Source of the DNA: Cycas panzhihuaensis | Taxonomy: Eukaryota; Cycadophyta | Direction: 5' to 3' | Length of the DNA stretch: 64,000 nucleotides | Assembly (NCBI GenBank): GCA_023213395.1 | Contig: CM041465.1 | Coordinates: forward strand, 4,216,001-4,280,000 | Part shown: one piece after another, positions 43,072 to 53,589 of the stretch | Layout of the letters: each line of letters begins with the position of its first letter | Position numbering within the stretch: the stretch's first letter is position 1 | Made by a program: the position numbers and the translations under genes | The notes under the pieces: model-generated | The model's database searches: none | Told to the model about the DNA's origin: nothing | Seen by the model: the letters and a program-made list of their open reading frames with translations, nothing else

Positions 43072-43403
43072 TGATGGAGCCGGAGGAGCAGAGCGGGACA
43101 TCACGACGCTTTCATCTTGAGTACAACGGCAATTTCCGAAAGAGTGGCAGTGTTAATAAACACCAGGGAGGTATTCCCAACCCTTATATAGAGAATTCGG
43201 GGAGGCGTCGGGTGCCATCACCCTAGCTGCACAACAATTAAGGTTAGTTTGAAAAAAATATAAAAAATAAATAGCGATGATACGTACCTCACGTGAGTGG
43301 TCGGTCCGCGGCCGAGCAGTTCAAGGTGCCCTAGGGGCCCTCAAAGGTGGCTTTGAGGGGCCCTAAGCGCTCTAGTGCATGAACATTGGGATTATTCCCA
43401 ACA
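43072..43403 (-). repeat. 3' LTR of element E
   Basis: On the minus strand it runs TGTTGGGAAT to CTCCATCA. It contains a TATA box (CTATATAAGGG, about 43182-43192) and a hairpin at 43337-43362 formed by GGGCCCTCAAAG and CTTTGAGGGGCCC. Confidence 0.95.
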
Positions 43404-43420
43404 TTCTCCCCCATAAGCCC
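43404..43420 (-). promoter_or_regulatory. Polypurine tract of element E
   Basis: Minus strand GGCTTATGGGGGAGAA directly before TGTTGGGAAT. It lies within the end of the pol frame, as is usual for copia elements. Confidence 0.85.
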
Positions 43421-44302
43421 AATGTGTATGACTCCTAAATCATCTCTGAACTTTTCAAACTTGATTTTTCCCAAGGCCTTTGTAAAAATATCCGTTATTT
43501 GTTCTTGATTGCTCTGATAAGTCAACTCTATCTACGCTTGTACAAGTTCCGAATAAAGTGGTATTGAGTTTCAATGTGCTTTGTTCTGTAGTGGAATCTT
43601 GGATTTTTGGTCATTTGAATAGCACTCTGATTGTCACACCAAATTTTAGCGGGGCCTTCTGTTTAATTTGAAAATCTGTAAGAGTCTTCTTAACCGATTG
43701 ATTCACGTGCTCCTAACATCATGCGGCTTTATATTACCTTCGGTGTGGATAAGGAAAGCGATTTTGTTTCTTTGTACTCCAAGCCACCGCATCGATCCCA
43801 TACTAAATGCATAATCGAAGTAGATTTTCTATCATCAATATCACCACCAATATGAATCAGATAACCGCTAATCGGAAACTCGATGTAGGTTTGTAGTATA
43901 ATCCAAAGTCTCAAGTCCCTTTAAGGTATCTCGAGGATTCTTTTAGCGACTTGCCCGGTGAGATGTCTTTGGATCTGCATAAATCTAGATACAACACTTA
44001 CGTAATATGTTATATCGGTCGAGTAGAGGTTAAATAAAGTAGGCTACCAATCACCGTCTATAGTGAGTGGGATCAATCAAGTTGAGTCATCTGTCTTAGA
44101 GAGTTTAATTCCAATTTCTGTTGGTATTGACAATGGTTTCATTTGTCATATTAAATCTTTGTAGAAGGTCTAATATATATTTACGTTGAGAGATAAATAT
44201 TCCTTGTTTATCTTGCCACACTTCTAATCCTAGAAGTAGTGCATAAGACCTAAGTCTGTCATTTCAATTCCTTACACATAGCTTCTTTAAATTGATTTAA
44301 AA
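43421..44302 (-). pseudogene. End of RT and RNase H of copia element E, broken
   Basis: RNase H blocks in order on the minus strand: a GYLIHIGGDIDDRKSTS stretch (43860-43810 region), SLSLSTPKVI (the SLST-EAEY block, altered), and the end EQITDIFTKALGKIKFEKFR (43510-43440) followed by DDLGV. Several stops and at least two frameshifts. Confidence 0.85.
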
Positions 44303-45225
44303 GTTGGGAGTCATTTCGTATAAATTAAGTCATCTACGTAAAGTCCTACGATCAATATCGAATTTCCTTTAATTTTAGTGTATAGGTTTGGATCTGCTTG
44401 AGATCTTTCAAACCCTTGATCTTTAAGATATGTGTCTATATGGGAATACCAAGCCCTAGGTGCTTGTTTTAGACCATATAACGCTTTCTTTAACTTATAC
44501 ACTTTGTTTTCTTCCCCCCTGACTTCAAAACCGAGGGGTTGAGAGACATAGATATCTTCTTAGAGATAACCATTTAAGAAAGCACTTTTTACGTCCATTT
44601 GATAAACAGGCCAACCCATTTGGGCGGCTAAACTTATTATCATGCGAACTGATTCCATTCTAGCAACTGGGGCAAACGTTTTAGTATAGTCTATGCCTTC
44701 TCTTTGGGCATATCCTTTAGTAACTAAACGAGCTTTATATTTATCAATTGATCCATCAGAGTGGAACTTAGTCTTATATACCCATTTGGTTCCAATGGCT
44801 TTCTTCCTTGGTGGTAAGTCTACAAGTTCCCAAGTGTCATTTTTAATGATAGATTTATATTCCTCTTGCATGGCTTTTTGCCAGCACTCATGTTGATTAG
44901 CCTCACCAAAGGTTTGAGGCTCATGACTTTCAAATAACTTACTCATTAGAGCAAAGTTAACTTTGTGTGAACATGTAGATCTTCGATTGTTATCCAATAT
45001 GTTTCCTAAGTCATGATTGCGGTGAACCCATTTAGGTAGTGGTTGTGATGGTGGTTGAGGGGATGTTGTTTCCCTAGTAGTTTCCAGAGAGTTTCTCCAC
45101 ATAGGTGGCACATATTTGGATGTATTTGATGCATTAAACTTAATGGTAATGTCCTTTTGTTGTTCGTGATTATTTTGATAGTAGGTATCTTCTTGAAATT
45201 TGACATCCCTACTTAGTATAACTTT
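44303..45225 (-). pseudogene. Reverse transcriptase of copia element E, interrupted
   Basis: Open frame 45111-44560 covers the linker and RT start: WQKAMQEEYKSIIKNDTWEL, IGTKWVYKTKFHSDG, YKARLVTKGYAQREGIDY, FAPVARMESVRMI and QMDVKSAFLNGYL. After a TAA the frame continues and at 44502-44311 has [15 protein letters not shown] and [15 protein letters not shown] with the catalytic YVDD. One or two stops in the main body, so this is a recently damaged gene. Confidence 0.92.
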
Positions 45226-46455
45226 TCAGGATTTTGGATCATAAACTTTGTAAGATTTTGATGATTCACTATATCCAATAAAGATACATTTTAAACTATG
45301 ATCATCTAATTTGGTTCTTCTTTGGTCAGGGACGTGGGCATAGGCTAAACAGCCAAATACCTTAAGGTGACGGATACTAGGTTTATAACCTGTCCATGCT
45401 TCTTCTGGTGTCCTCCCCCTAACGGCTTTTGTAGAACATCGATTAAGTAAGTAGACTGCGGTATGGATTGCTTCAGCCCAAAATTTATGGCCTAAGTTTT
45501 TATCTTTAAGCATACAACGTGCCATTTCTACGATAGTTCTGTTTTTCCTTTCAGCTACACCATTTTGTTGTGGGGTGTAGGGGTTGGCATGTTGTCGCCT
45601 AATCCCATGTTGGATACAGTAATCTTTGAGGATATTAGAGGTAAATTCTCCCCTATTATCTGATCTTAAGGACAGGATATGGTATCCACTTTGTCGCTCA
45701 ACGAAGGTTTTGAAGTCAACAAAGTGGTCAAAAGCATCAGATTTATATTTGAGAAAGAACACCCAAGTCTTTCTTGTAAAGTCATCAATAAATGTAAGGA
45801 AATATTTGGCACCTGCCAAGGAGGGAGTGGCCATTGGGCCACAAATATCTGTGTAGACGAGTTGAAGAGGGGCAGAGGCCCGATGGCTAAAGTCTGGAAA
45901 ACTTTCTCTATGGTGTTTTCCAAGAAGGCATCCCTCACACAACTCTTTATTAACATCAATAGGGGGCAAGCCATTAACCATATCTAATCTTTTCATAAGG
46001 GCTAAACTGGTATAATTAAGGTGACCGAAACGTCGATGCCATAGGTCACTATCCATAGTATTTGTGGTTCTAAGGGCATATGTATCTGAGGGGGTGATAG
46101 TAAGTTTAAATAAACGATCTTTAGTCATGATACCCCTAGCAACAATAGCTTCATTTTGTCGTTTATCTTTGATGACACATTCGCCGTTGTCAAAAATTAT
46201 TTTATAGTCTTGTCCCATCATCTGTCCTACCGATAGTAAGTTTTTCCTTAAAGCGAGGACGTATAGAACATCATTTAAATATTTATATTCACCACTATCA
46301 GTCAATAAGGCAATGTTCCCTTCTCCACTCGATTGGTGAGAAGTGTTGTCTCCAAACATAATAGACCCTTTCTTATTTGTATCCAAAGTTTGAAATAATT
46401 GTTCTTTATGGGTCATGTGGGTGGAACAACCAGAATCAATGTACCAACTATCATC
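45226..46455 (-). CDS. Protease end and integrase of copia element E (open, 396+ codons)
   Basis: The frame is open from before the ATG at 46416; the preceding codons read WYIDSGCSTH, the protease catalytic site (DSG), so the ATG is not a true start. Then GAG-pre-integrase LWHRRFGHLNYTSL and CEGCLLGKHHR (HHCC zinc finger, residues about 125-170), then the DDE core: VYTDICGPM, LRSDNRGEF, and GVAERKNRTIVEMAR. It ends FIGYSESSKSYKVYDPKS at a stop. All three catalytic residues are present. Part of a single Gag-Pol polyprotein, released by the protease. Confidence 0.95.
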   Translation of the reverse strand, partial: DDSWYIDSGCSTHMTHKEQLFQTLDTNKKGSIMFGDNTSHQSSGEGNIALLTDSGEYKYLNDVLYVLALRKNLLSVGQMMGQDYKIIFDNGECVIKDKRQNEAIVARGIMTKDRLFKLTITPSDTYALRTTNTMDSDLWHRRFGHLNYTSLALMKRLDMVNGLPPIDVNKELCEGCLLGKHHRESFPDFSHRASAPLQLVYTDICGPMATPSLAGAKYFLTFIDDFTRKTWVFFLKYKSDAFDHFVDFKTFVERQSGYHILSLRSDNRGEFTSNILKDYCIQHGIRRQHANPYTPQQNGVAERKNRTIVEMARCMLKDKNLGHKFWAEAIHTAVYLLNRCSTKAVRGRTPEEAWTGYKPSIRHLKVFGCLAYAHVPDQRRTKLDDHSLKCIFIGYSESSKSYKVYDPKS

Positions 46456-47620
46456 ATCTTCTTCCTGGTTTGAAAACTAGATAGAAATAACCTATTGTTG
46501 ATTTTAGATTCTGATGTATTTGACACATATCCTCTAGGGGATGGTCCATGTTTTGAAAAACACTTATCTTGAGTGACCATTTCTACGACAATAAGTGTAA
46601 TATAGTTGATCTCTTTTTCCATAACTAAGATTTTGAGTCCTTGGTAAAGAGTGATCAAAGTTGAGAGGTCTCCCCCTTTCCTCATAGAATTGAGTATGAG
46701 TATTTCTTGGCTGGTCACGATAGTTTTGAGGTGTTCTAGAAGGTTGTGGGTTCCCATGACAATGTGGACAACATGGAAGATTTTCAACTTGTCTTCGTTG
46801 GTTTGGGTTTCTTTGAGTGTTCGAATGTCTTGGAGAGTTTTCATGTTGTGGGGGTGGTCCTTGTCTATTATGAGGAGCTTGGTATCGTGGAGGATTTTGT
46901 CTAGGTTCATTTCTAGGGTTTTCATCTTTTCGCCTTAGAGGAGATTCATTTTGTTTTGAAGTGCCATCTTGAGGATTAGGTTGAATGTTGGCCTTTGTAG
47001 CAAAGACATGTTCTAAGGTTTCATTGGCAGCTTGTTGCTCTTCTATGGACATGAGCATAGCAGTAAGTTGTTCTATTTTGAGGGTACTTAGGTCTTTAGA
47101 TACACTAATACTAGTAGCTACCATCTCAAAGCGTCTAACGACTCCTACACATCGAAGGATCCGTTCAACAACTCTTTGTTCGGTTAGGGTGTCCCCAAGG
47201 GACCTCATTTGGTTAACTATATCTTGAATCTTGGTCATAAATTCAGTTATTGATTCATGAGGCATCATACGTAAATTTTCGAACTTACTTCTTAAGTTTT
47301 GTAGTTTAGAGGACGCCCTTCATTATATAAGTTGTAAAGTATCCCAAGCCTCTTTGGACTTAATGGATTCACTAACTCGTGGGAAAACATGATCTTCCAA
47401 AGCGCAAAAAATAAGGGCTAAGGCTTCATTATCTTTTTTGATATTTTCTTTGTATGTAGCTTTTCAAGATCGTTGGATTTGATCCTAAGTCATTGTAACC
47501 ATTTCTCACTATATCCCACATTTCATTTGCTATGAGGATGGGCCTCATCCTCCTACTCCAGTTAAGAAAATTGTTTCCATCAAATTTAGGAATAATCATA
47601 TTCCCAAAACTAGACGTCAT
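46456..47620 (-). pseudogene. Gag of copia element E, frameshifted
   Basis: ATG at 47620: MIIPKFDGNNFLNWSRRMRP within MTSSFGN..., a typical copia gag opening. After stops or a shift near 47428-47290, an open frame 47268-46564 has MMPHESITEFMTKIQDIVNQ, LRCVGVVRRFEMVATSI (capsid region), a basic Pro/Asn/Gln-rich tail and a zinc knuckle YTYCRRNGHSR, whose first Cys reads Tyr; a frameshift at about 46566 puts the last Cys (DKCFSKHG) in another frame. Otherwise well preserved. Confidence 0.9.
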
Positions 47621-49743
47621 TTTAAATTAAAGTTGTATAAAATGTGATAAATGCAATAGCAAAATATAGTTGAATGTAAAAAATTTGAAAGAACTTAAAT
47701 GAAAGAAATTATTTCCAAATACATATATCCCAAGGTTTTCCAAAGTTTTAAACAAATGAACTAGGACCTAGAAAGGCTACTAGGCTCTAAGTTTATGTTT
47801 CTCTGAGGGTAACCTTCGGTTGCTATTCTGTCAATGGCACCTGCCCACAGATGGCAAAACAGGGACCCTTTATCTGACAGAGCGCCAGGCTCTATATACC
47901 TCAAGATACATGGGTCTAAGAAGGTTTTGACACCCCACGAATTGTTGGTCCACTGCTTGGGATTTATGCCTAACGACGGATCTAGCGGTGAAGGTTCTCG
48001 AACCAAAGGCACTCACCCTCTCGTGTCTAGCCTTGGTCTCCAAACACCATAAAATGAAAAGGTTACGCACCTCACCGCCACCGTATACACACGATAGCTA
48101 ATGGTCATCCTCATCCAATATGAGTAGGTAGATTAGCGTGTCTGGTGGTAACCAGGGGTCCTAACCGTTCCCCTTGCAAGGATGGAAAAAAAGTGTGGTT
48201 CAATTCGGGATTATCTTATTTAATGTGAAAACTAATCTATTTAGCAATGTGGTCTTGCTTAGAAAAAGAAAAATTCTTTTGATAATAATAAAAAATGCTC
48301 TAAGCAAGATGAAATGAAAACGTTTACAAAAAAAACTCTTTTTATTTTTTTTCAAAAAAAATATAATGTCCTTCAAACAAATATAAGATGCCTTTGAAAA
48401 GAACTGCAATTTTCCTTTTATAAGTGCAAGAAGGATGATATTTTCCAATAATGAAGAAGAACTTTGATACACTTTTAAAGTAAAATAATAAAAAAGGAAG
48501 TAATGATGCTCAAAACTTTTCACTTATGCAAGATTTAAAAATAAACTTTTGAGAATAGATAGTTTTCAAACAGATGCCAATTTCTCAAATGAATAATAAA
48601 TCTTCAATGTAAAAACTTCTTTTAAGAACAACTTTTATGTATTGCCTTATAAACAAATGCTAGTTCAAAATAATGTAAAGTGCTTGTAGAAAGATCAAGC
48701 AGAAACTTGAGTAAACAAGGAAATATGAACTAGAATTTTCTTTACAATTTTGAAAGAAGACAAGCTTGTTAGGATGAATATATATACTCAACTTTAACAG
48801 ATTGAAAACTATATTGAATGAGGTCAGAATAGCTTAAAATTTTATCAATATGTAGATTGCTGAGATGTGAATCCAATAAAATAGATGGTTTTGAAAATGG
48901 ATACCAATAAATCACGTTTTGAATGAGGCAAAGGAAAGGACCTCCTTATGGAGCCTAACAGGAGCAGGGTAGGCAAAAATTGCATAAAAATACTAATTAA
49001 TCCTTAGAAAAGTTGAAAAAATAATCAAATATTATTGATGAAGTAATTAAGATTCTGCCAATTGAAAATTTTGAAAGAATATATTAACCAGGTGTAAAAA
49101 ACAACAGATTTAGGCCAATAAAATACCTCAACTTTAGCTGATTTGAAATATAAGCACAATGTGTCAAAATATATGGAAAAATATATCACAATGAAGAGAA
49201 ATGAGTCAGCTTCCCAACGAAGCTGACGGAAATGAAATCTGATAAAAATTGCAAAAGTTATAGTGAAAAATGTGACAAGTGTCTTTATGGAGAAAGTTTA
49301 AGAAACAGACAAAAACAACTAAATTTCTTATTTTAACGATTAAAATATTAGTGAAAATGAAGTCAAAAAATTAAAGTAAAAGATGGGTATTAGAGTCTAT
49401 ATGACGTAGATCACTATAGAAAAAATTTGGATACAAAACAGTTTACCAAAAATAAATGACAGCCAGTTCAAAAACCGATTTTGTTAAAAATGTAAAAAAC
49501 GCTGAAATTTCAAAAGTCCAATGTTAAAAAGGTCGAAATGAGGTCAAATGGGCACCAAATTGGTCTTATGACCAGTCGAAATCGATCTACGGAAAATTTC
49601 TGATCTATTGGCACAGGTTTTGTCTGAAATTGATGAGCCAAAAAGAAGTTATGGCCACAAAAGCGCTAATAACCTTGTGGAAAAATAAAATTTTAAAAAA
49701 AATAAGGTTTAAAGTTGAAAAACACTTAGTAAAAAGGTGTCTT

Positions 49744-49830
49744 AGGATAGATTGCGCTGGGATTGAACCCAAGACCAGTCAGGAAACAGAAACCTCCGAT
49801 GCTAGGAGGGTGAACTCGCTCGTCGGGTTA
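49744..49830 (-). repeat. tRNA-like (SINE-type) fragment in the E leader
   Basis: Minus strand GGTCTTGGGTTCAATCCC matches a T-arm / pol III B-box (GGTTCAATCC), with a possible A-box-like GAGCGAGTTCACC about 50 bases upstream. It is not a complete tRNA: I could not fold a cloverleaf. The equivalent place in G lacks it. Confidence 0.35.
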
Positions 49831-50039
49831 AAAAACACAAAAAATTATCAAACCTTTAAAACCAGATTTGAAAAAACATATAATAATCAGATTTAAAAGG
49901 AACATATAATAAATAATAATATGAGCGCATTAACGCAATCAATATAACTCAAATGTAAGAAAATACGGAACGCAATAAATATAATTCAAAGAGGAAATAT
50001 GAAGCGCACTAACGTACACATCAATACATTAATGCCGGA

Positions 50040-50700
50040 ACGGAGACGAAAGTACAAATCAATGCAATGGAGACGAAGGACGAAGCTGCGCACACTCAAT
50101 GGGCAGCTGCGCGCCAAATGCAAGAACGCAGAGATATAAAGCGCAGACGAAGCTGCACACACTCAACTGACGGGGCGGACTTAGCTGCGCGGGCCAAAAC
50201 GCAGAGGACGCAGAATGGGATGGGCACGCAGATCCAATAACGGAGCAGACGCAAAACGAATGCAGTCTCGCAAACGCAAAGTCCCGCAAACGCAAAAGGA
50301 AGACTGTAGACACATTTCGAGGCGCAGCGGGCGGGATCTGAGATCATACGGAACGCAATCGATGCAGATCCAATACGCAAAAGCAAAATGCAATTAGTGA
50401 GGCGGAGGCGCATAAGGGAATGATGCACGCATGCAACGAATGCATGAGACGCTTACGCGAGCGGCCCGGCTTAGCACGCCGATGGCGCAGATCTCAAATA
50501 AATGAAATAAGTATACAGGGCCGAGGCGGTGCAAAGCCGAGACGGCGTATGCGTGGGCTTGGCTTGGCAGGCACGGATCTCGCGTGGGCAACATACAGAT
50601 CTCCAATAAATAGCTCAAATAATCAAACGCGTCAAAAGGAGGGCTTGGCTGCGCGGGACGACGGATCTGAAGGGTGAGACGGTTTGTAAATAGAGAGAGA
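50040..50700. other. CpG-rich segment of the E leader
   Basis: Dense CG, GCGC and ACGC words in an otherwise AT-rich, CpG-poor window, with short repeats such as CGAAGCTGC-CACACTCAA at about 50091 and 50148. G has a similar CpG-rich stretch at 63240-63790. Open stretches on both strands here look like compositional by-products. Confidence 0.65.
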
Positions 50701-51255
50701 CGGCCTGCAGAAGGAGAGTCGAGAGATGCTATGGAGACAAAAAAGATTCTACGAGCCTGTATGGTGGAAGGGGGTCAAGGAAGCGGCTGTGCACCACACG
50801 CCACAGAGAAGACGCAATAATGCAAATAATAGATGCAAGTTTCAGAGATAAATAGAATAGCTATATGTGTGCTGAGATTAATCTAGCACAGAGGATCACA
50901 ACAAACTACAGGTATATCAAGCTAATGCAGAGAATGCATAGAATAAAAGGATTATATATATGGTTAGATCAAACCAATACAGAGAATCGCAAACCACAAA
51001 TTTATCAAGCTAAAACATATATCAAAAAAAATTCTTTTATTTATATGTTGAAAAATATAAAAATGGAAATGAAGAACCTGGTTTCCGTATGGAGAGCAAA
51101 CTTCCAAGCGGGAGATCTTCCTCCACAGTGGATGGAATCCAGATCCGTCTTCTCCAGCAGATCGGTGAGCTCGCCAGAATCTCAACGGCGATCATATAGC
51201 TATGTTAAAGTGGACGTTTGAGCAACTAAAACTAGAAAATAGACAATGGTGTCAC

Positions 51256-51273
51256 CGTGGCTCTGATACTAAA
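51256..51273 (-). promoter_or_regulatory. Primer-binding site of element E
   Basis: Minus strand TTTAGTATCAGAGCCACGG follows the LTR end CCATCA; TAGTATCAGAGCC is one base off the initiator-Met complement. Confidence 0.85.
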
Positions 51274-51605
51274 TGATGGAGCCGGAGGAGCAGAGCAGGA
51301 CATCACGACGCTTTCATCTTGAGTACAACGGTAATTTCTGAAAGAGTGGCGGTGTTAATAAACACCAGGGAGGTATTCCCAACCCTTATATAGAGAATTC
51401 GGGGAGGCGTCAAGCGCCATCACCCTAAAGCACAACAATTAAGGTTAGTTTGAAAAATATAAAAATAAATAAGCGGTGATACGTACCTCACGTGAGTGGT
51501 CGGTCCAAGGCGGCTGAACGGTTCAAGGTGCCCTAGGGGCCCTCAAAGGTGGCTTTGAGGGGCCCTAAGCGCTCTAGTGCATGAACATTGGCATTATTCC
51601 CAACA
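51274..51605 (-). repeat. 5' LTR of element E
   Basis: Same length as 43072-43403 with about 20 differences by eye. TATA box CTATATAAGGG at about 51384-51394 on the minus strand. Confidence 0.95.
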
Positions 51606-52038
51606 TTCTCCTCCATGACCACTTGCTCCTTCCATCTCCTATAACATATCTCTTCATCCTCTCCTACCTCCTCTTGTTGATGACTCTCCTCTCTCTCCTA
51701 TCATAGTACTCTTGATTAGTTATTGACCTGCCTCACCTCTTCTTCCTCATCCTCCTAGTTGTTGTGTTGCCTCCCTTTATCTTCTACCTCTCCCTCTTCC
51801 TCTAACTATAATAAAAACATCCTCTACTGCCACTCTCTTAGCTACATCCATGTCATCGTCACTCCATGCTAGTAGTCCCTCATATGAATCCTTAATCAGC
51901 TACCTCATAGTCATCTTACTTAATAAAGGACTATGAGTAGTCCTTACTACTTTTGTTATTATACTATGAATTTGGTCCCTTATATTCCACCTATTCATAC
52001 CCATATCCATGGTGGAAATGGCACCTAGAACTCCTCCT

Positions 52039-52710
52039 TATTAGATAATATGAAAATAATGGTTTAGAGGCAAAACTTTTGATAGGTTAGCAATGTTATT
52101 TTCCCCCTAAACTTTTATAGAGGGATCTAGGGGGGTGGAACCCCCCTTATCTAAGGGATACAGGGGGAACTAGAACCCCCCCCCCCCCCAATCCCCCTAA
52201 ACAAATGGGGGGTTTGGGGGTAGTAGCCCCCAACGTAAAAAGCTAGTGTTACAAAACATACTAAATTATAGAGATAATCAAAGTCATTCATTAAAAATAC
52301 CCAGATTTTATGGTTGAGATTTGTGCCCTATATGAATCTCTCATATAGCCTGGTTTAGGGTATTCTTTTATTATGTTAATAATATTCGATGTATTGAATG
52401 TATTAAATTAAGAAGAGATAGATGGTTATTATTACTATGAGTATTCTATTGTTAATTATATACATTTCTCTATTCTTAGATAATAAAGATCAATACTTTT
52501 CCTATATAGATACTTCCCTAGTACACTGATAGGGTTTTACCACATTATATCTGGTGTATATATGATTCTTGTTCTTTCTAATTTATTTATTATATTATCT
52601 CTAGTTTAAGAATTTGCATGTTAAATTTTAGTTTTAATTCCTATAACTAATTGCAAAATAGTTTAGATTTTGGTGGCAATTTTGGTTATTAGGGCCTAGT
52701 TTTCTCAACA
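52039..52710 (+). repeat. 5' LTR of element F
   Basis: TATTAGATAATATG to TTTCTCAACA. Contains C14 at 52176-52189 and G/C runs able to pair, and a TTTTACCACATTATATCTGG block shared with the 3' LTR and the solo LTR. Confidence 0.92.
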
Positions 52711-52712
52711 AG

Positions 52713-52724
52713 TGGTATCACAGC
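52713..52724 (+). promoter_or_regulatory. Primer-binding site of element F
   Basis: TGGTATCACAGC, two bases after the LTR; one base off TGGTATCAGAGC (initiator-Met type). Confidence 0.85.
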
Positions 52725-52782
52725 TACTTTTATTTTGATAGTAAGTTTGTGAAGGTTTTGGTGTCATCTTTTTCTACACCAA

Positions 52783-53560
52783 ATGGCAAAACTAATAAAT
52801 GTAAAATTTGAGGTGGAGAAATTCAATGGCAAGAATAACTTCAAGCTATAGAAGCTAAAAGTGTATGATGTCTGATATAATAGGGATTGTACAAAACTCT
52901 GAAAGAAAAATTAAAGAAACCTATAGGGATGGCTGATAATAAATGAGATGATATGGATAAAAGGGCTGTTAGTACAATATGATTATACTTGGTAAATGAA
53001 GTTCTATTTAACATCGTAGGGAAGAAGATAACAACAAGATTATAGACCCTATTGGGAGGCTTGTACATAACCAAATCAATGATAAATCAAATCTACTTGA
53101 AGAGGTAGTTGTACTCATTATGGATGAAGGAAGGTATAAAATTCCTAATCATTTAAATTGATTTGAGGATGCGAATAAGGTGGTTACCTTATTATATTCA
53201 TTACTAGAATCTTAGGATAATATTTTCATCTCAATTAGTTTCAACACTACAGATGAATTAAACTATGATTCTGTTGTGATTGATTTACTAACAGAAGAGG
53301 TGAGGAAGAAGTCTAGTCTTGAAACCTCTACACTAAAAGCTATGACAACAAGAGGCAAAATGATTGAGAGAGGACAAAGCTCTAGGGACACATCGAGGTC
53401 AAAGTCAAAAGGTAAGAAGAGTAAGCTCAAATGTTGGCACTACAATAAGATAGGTCACCTCAAGAAGGATTGCTACAAAAGGAAGGAGTTCTAGAAAAAG
53501 GAAGACCCTTCTAAGGAGGCTAATTAGGTGGAGTTAAATCAAGGTATGAATGATGATGTC
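52783..53560 (+). pseudogene. Gag of copia element F, broken
   Basis: Opens MAKLINVKFEVEKFNGKNNF, typical of copia gag. Many stops to 53275; then an open stretch 53276-53494 with a Lys/Ser-rich tail and a zinc knuckle CWHYNKIGHLKKDC, whose second Cys reads Tyr. Confidence 0.85.
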
Positions 53561-53589
53561 TAGTTGCTTATAATATTTCATATTATCAT

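Larger units (their letters stand above)
47621..51255 (-). other. Long 5' leader of element E (3.6 kb)
   Basis: Non-coding on both strands as far as I can tell. Parts: 47761-48190 (unrecognised, short open frames), an A-rich stretch 48200-49700 homologous to the leader of G (61950-62900), a tRNA-like segment at 49744-49830, and a CpG-rich stretch at 50040-50700 next to the primer-site side. The length is unusual for a copia element with 332-base LTRs. Confidence 0.75.
43072..51605 (-). mobile_element. Element E: Ty1/copia retrotransposon (minus strand) inserted in D
   Basis: LTRs of 332 bases at 43072-43403 and 51274-51605, perfect TTCTC duplications (43067-43071, 51606-51610), primer site next to the right LTR and a purine tract next to the left one. 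Order on the minus strand: LTR, 3.6 kb leader, gag, protease, integrase, RT, RNase H, LTR. The LTRs are about 94% alike by eye and CpG sites are retained, so it is among the youngest insertions. Integrase is intact over 396 codons; gag, RT and RNase H have stops and shifts. Confidence 0.95.

Noticed and set aside
47761-48070. Overlapping open frames on both strands near 47.9 kb
   Set aside because: No family resemblance, low-confidence length (66-83 codons), inside a non-coding leader.
50059-50677. Several overlapping open frames on both strands in the CpG-rich part of the E leader
   Set aside because: GC-rich composition lowers stop frequency in all frames; no domain, and no conserved frame in G.
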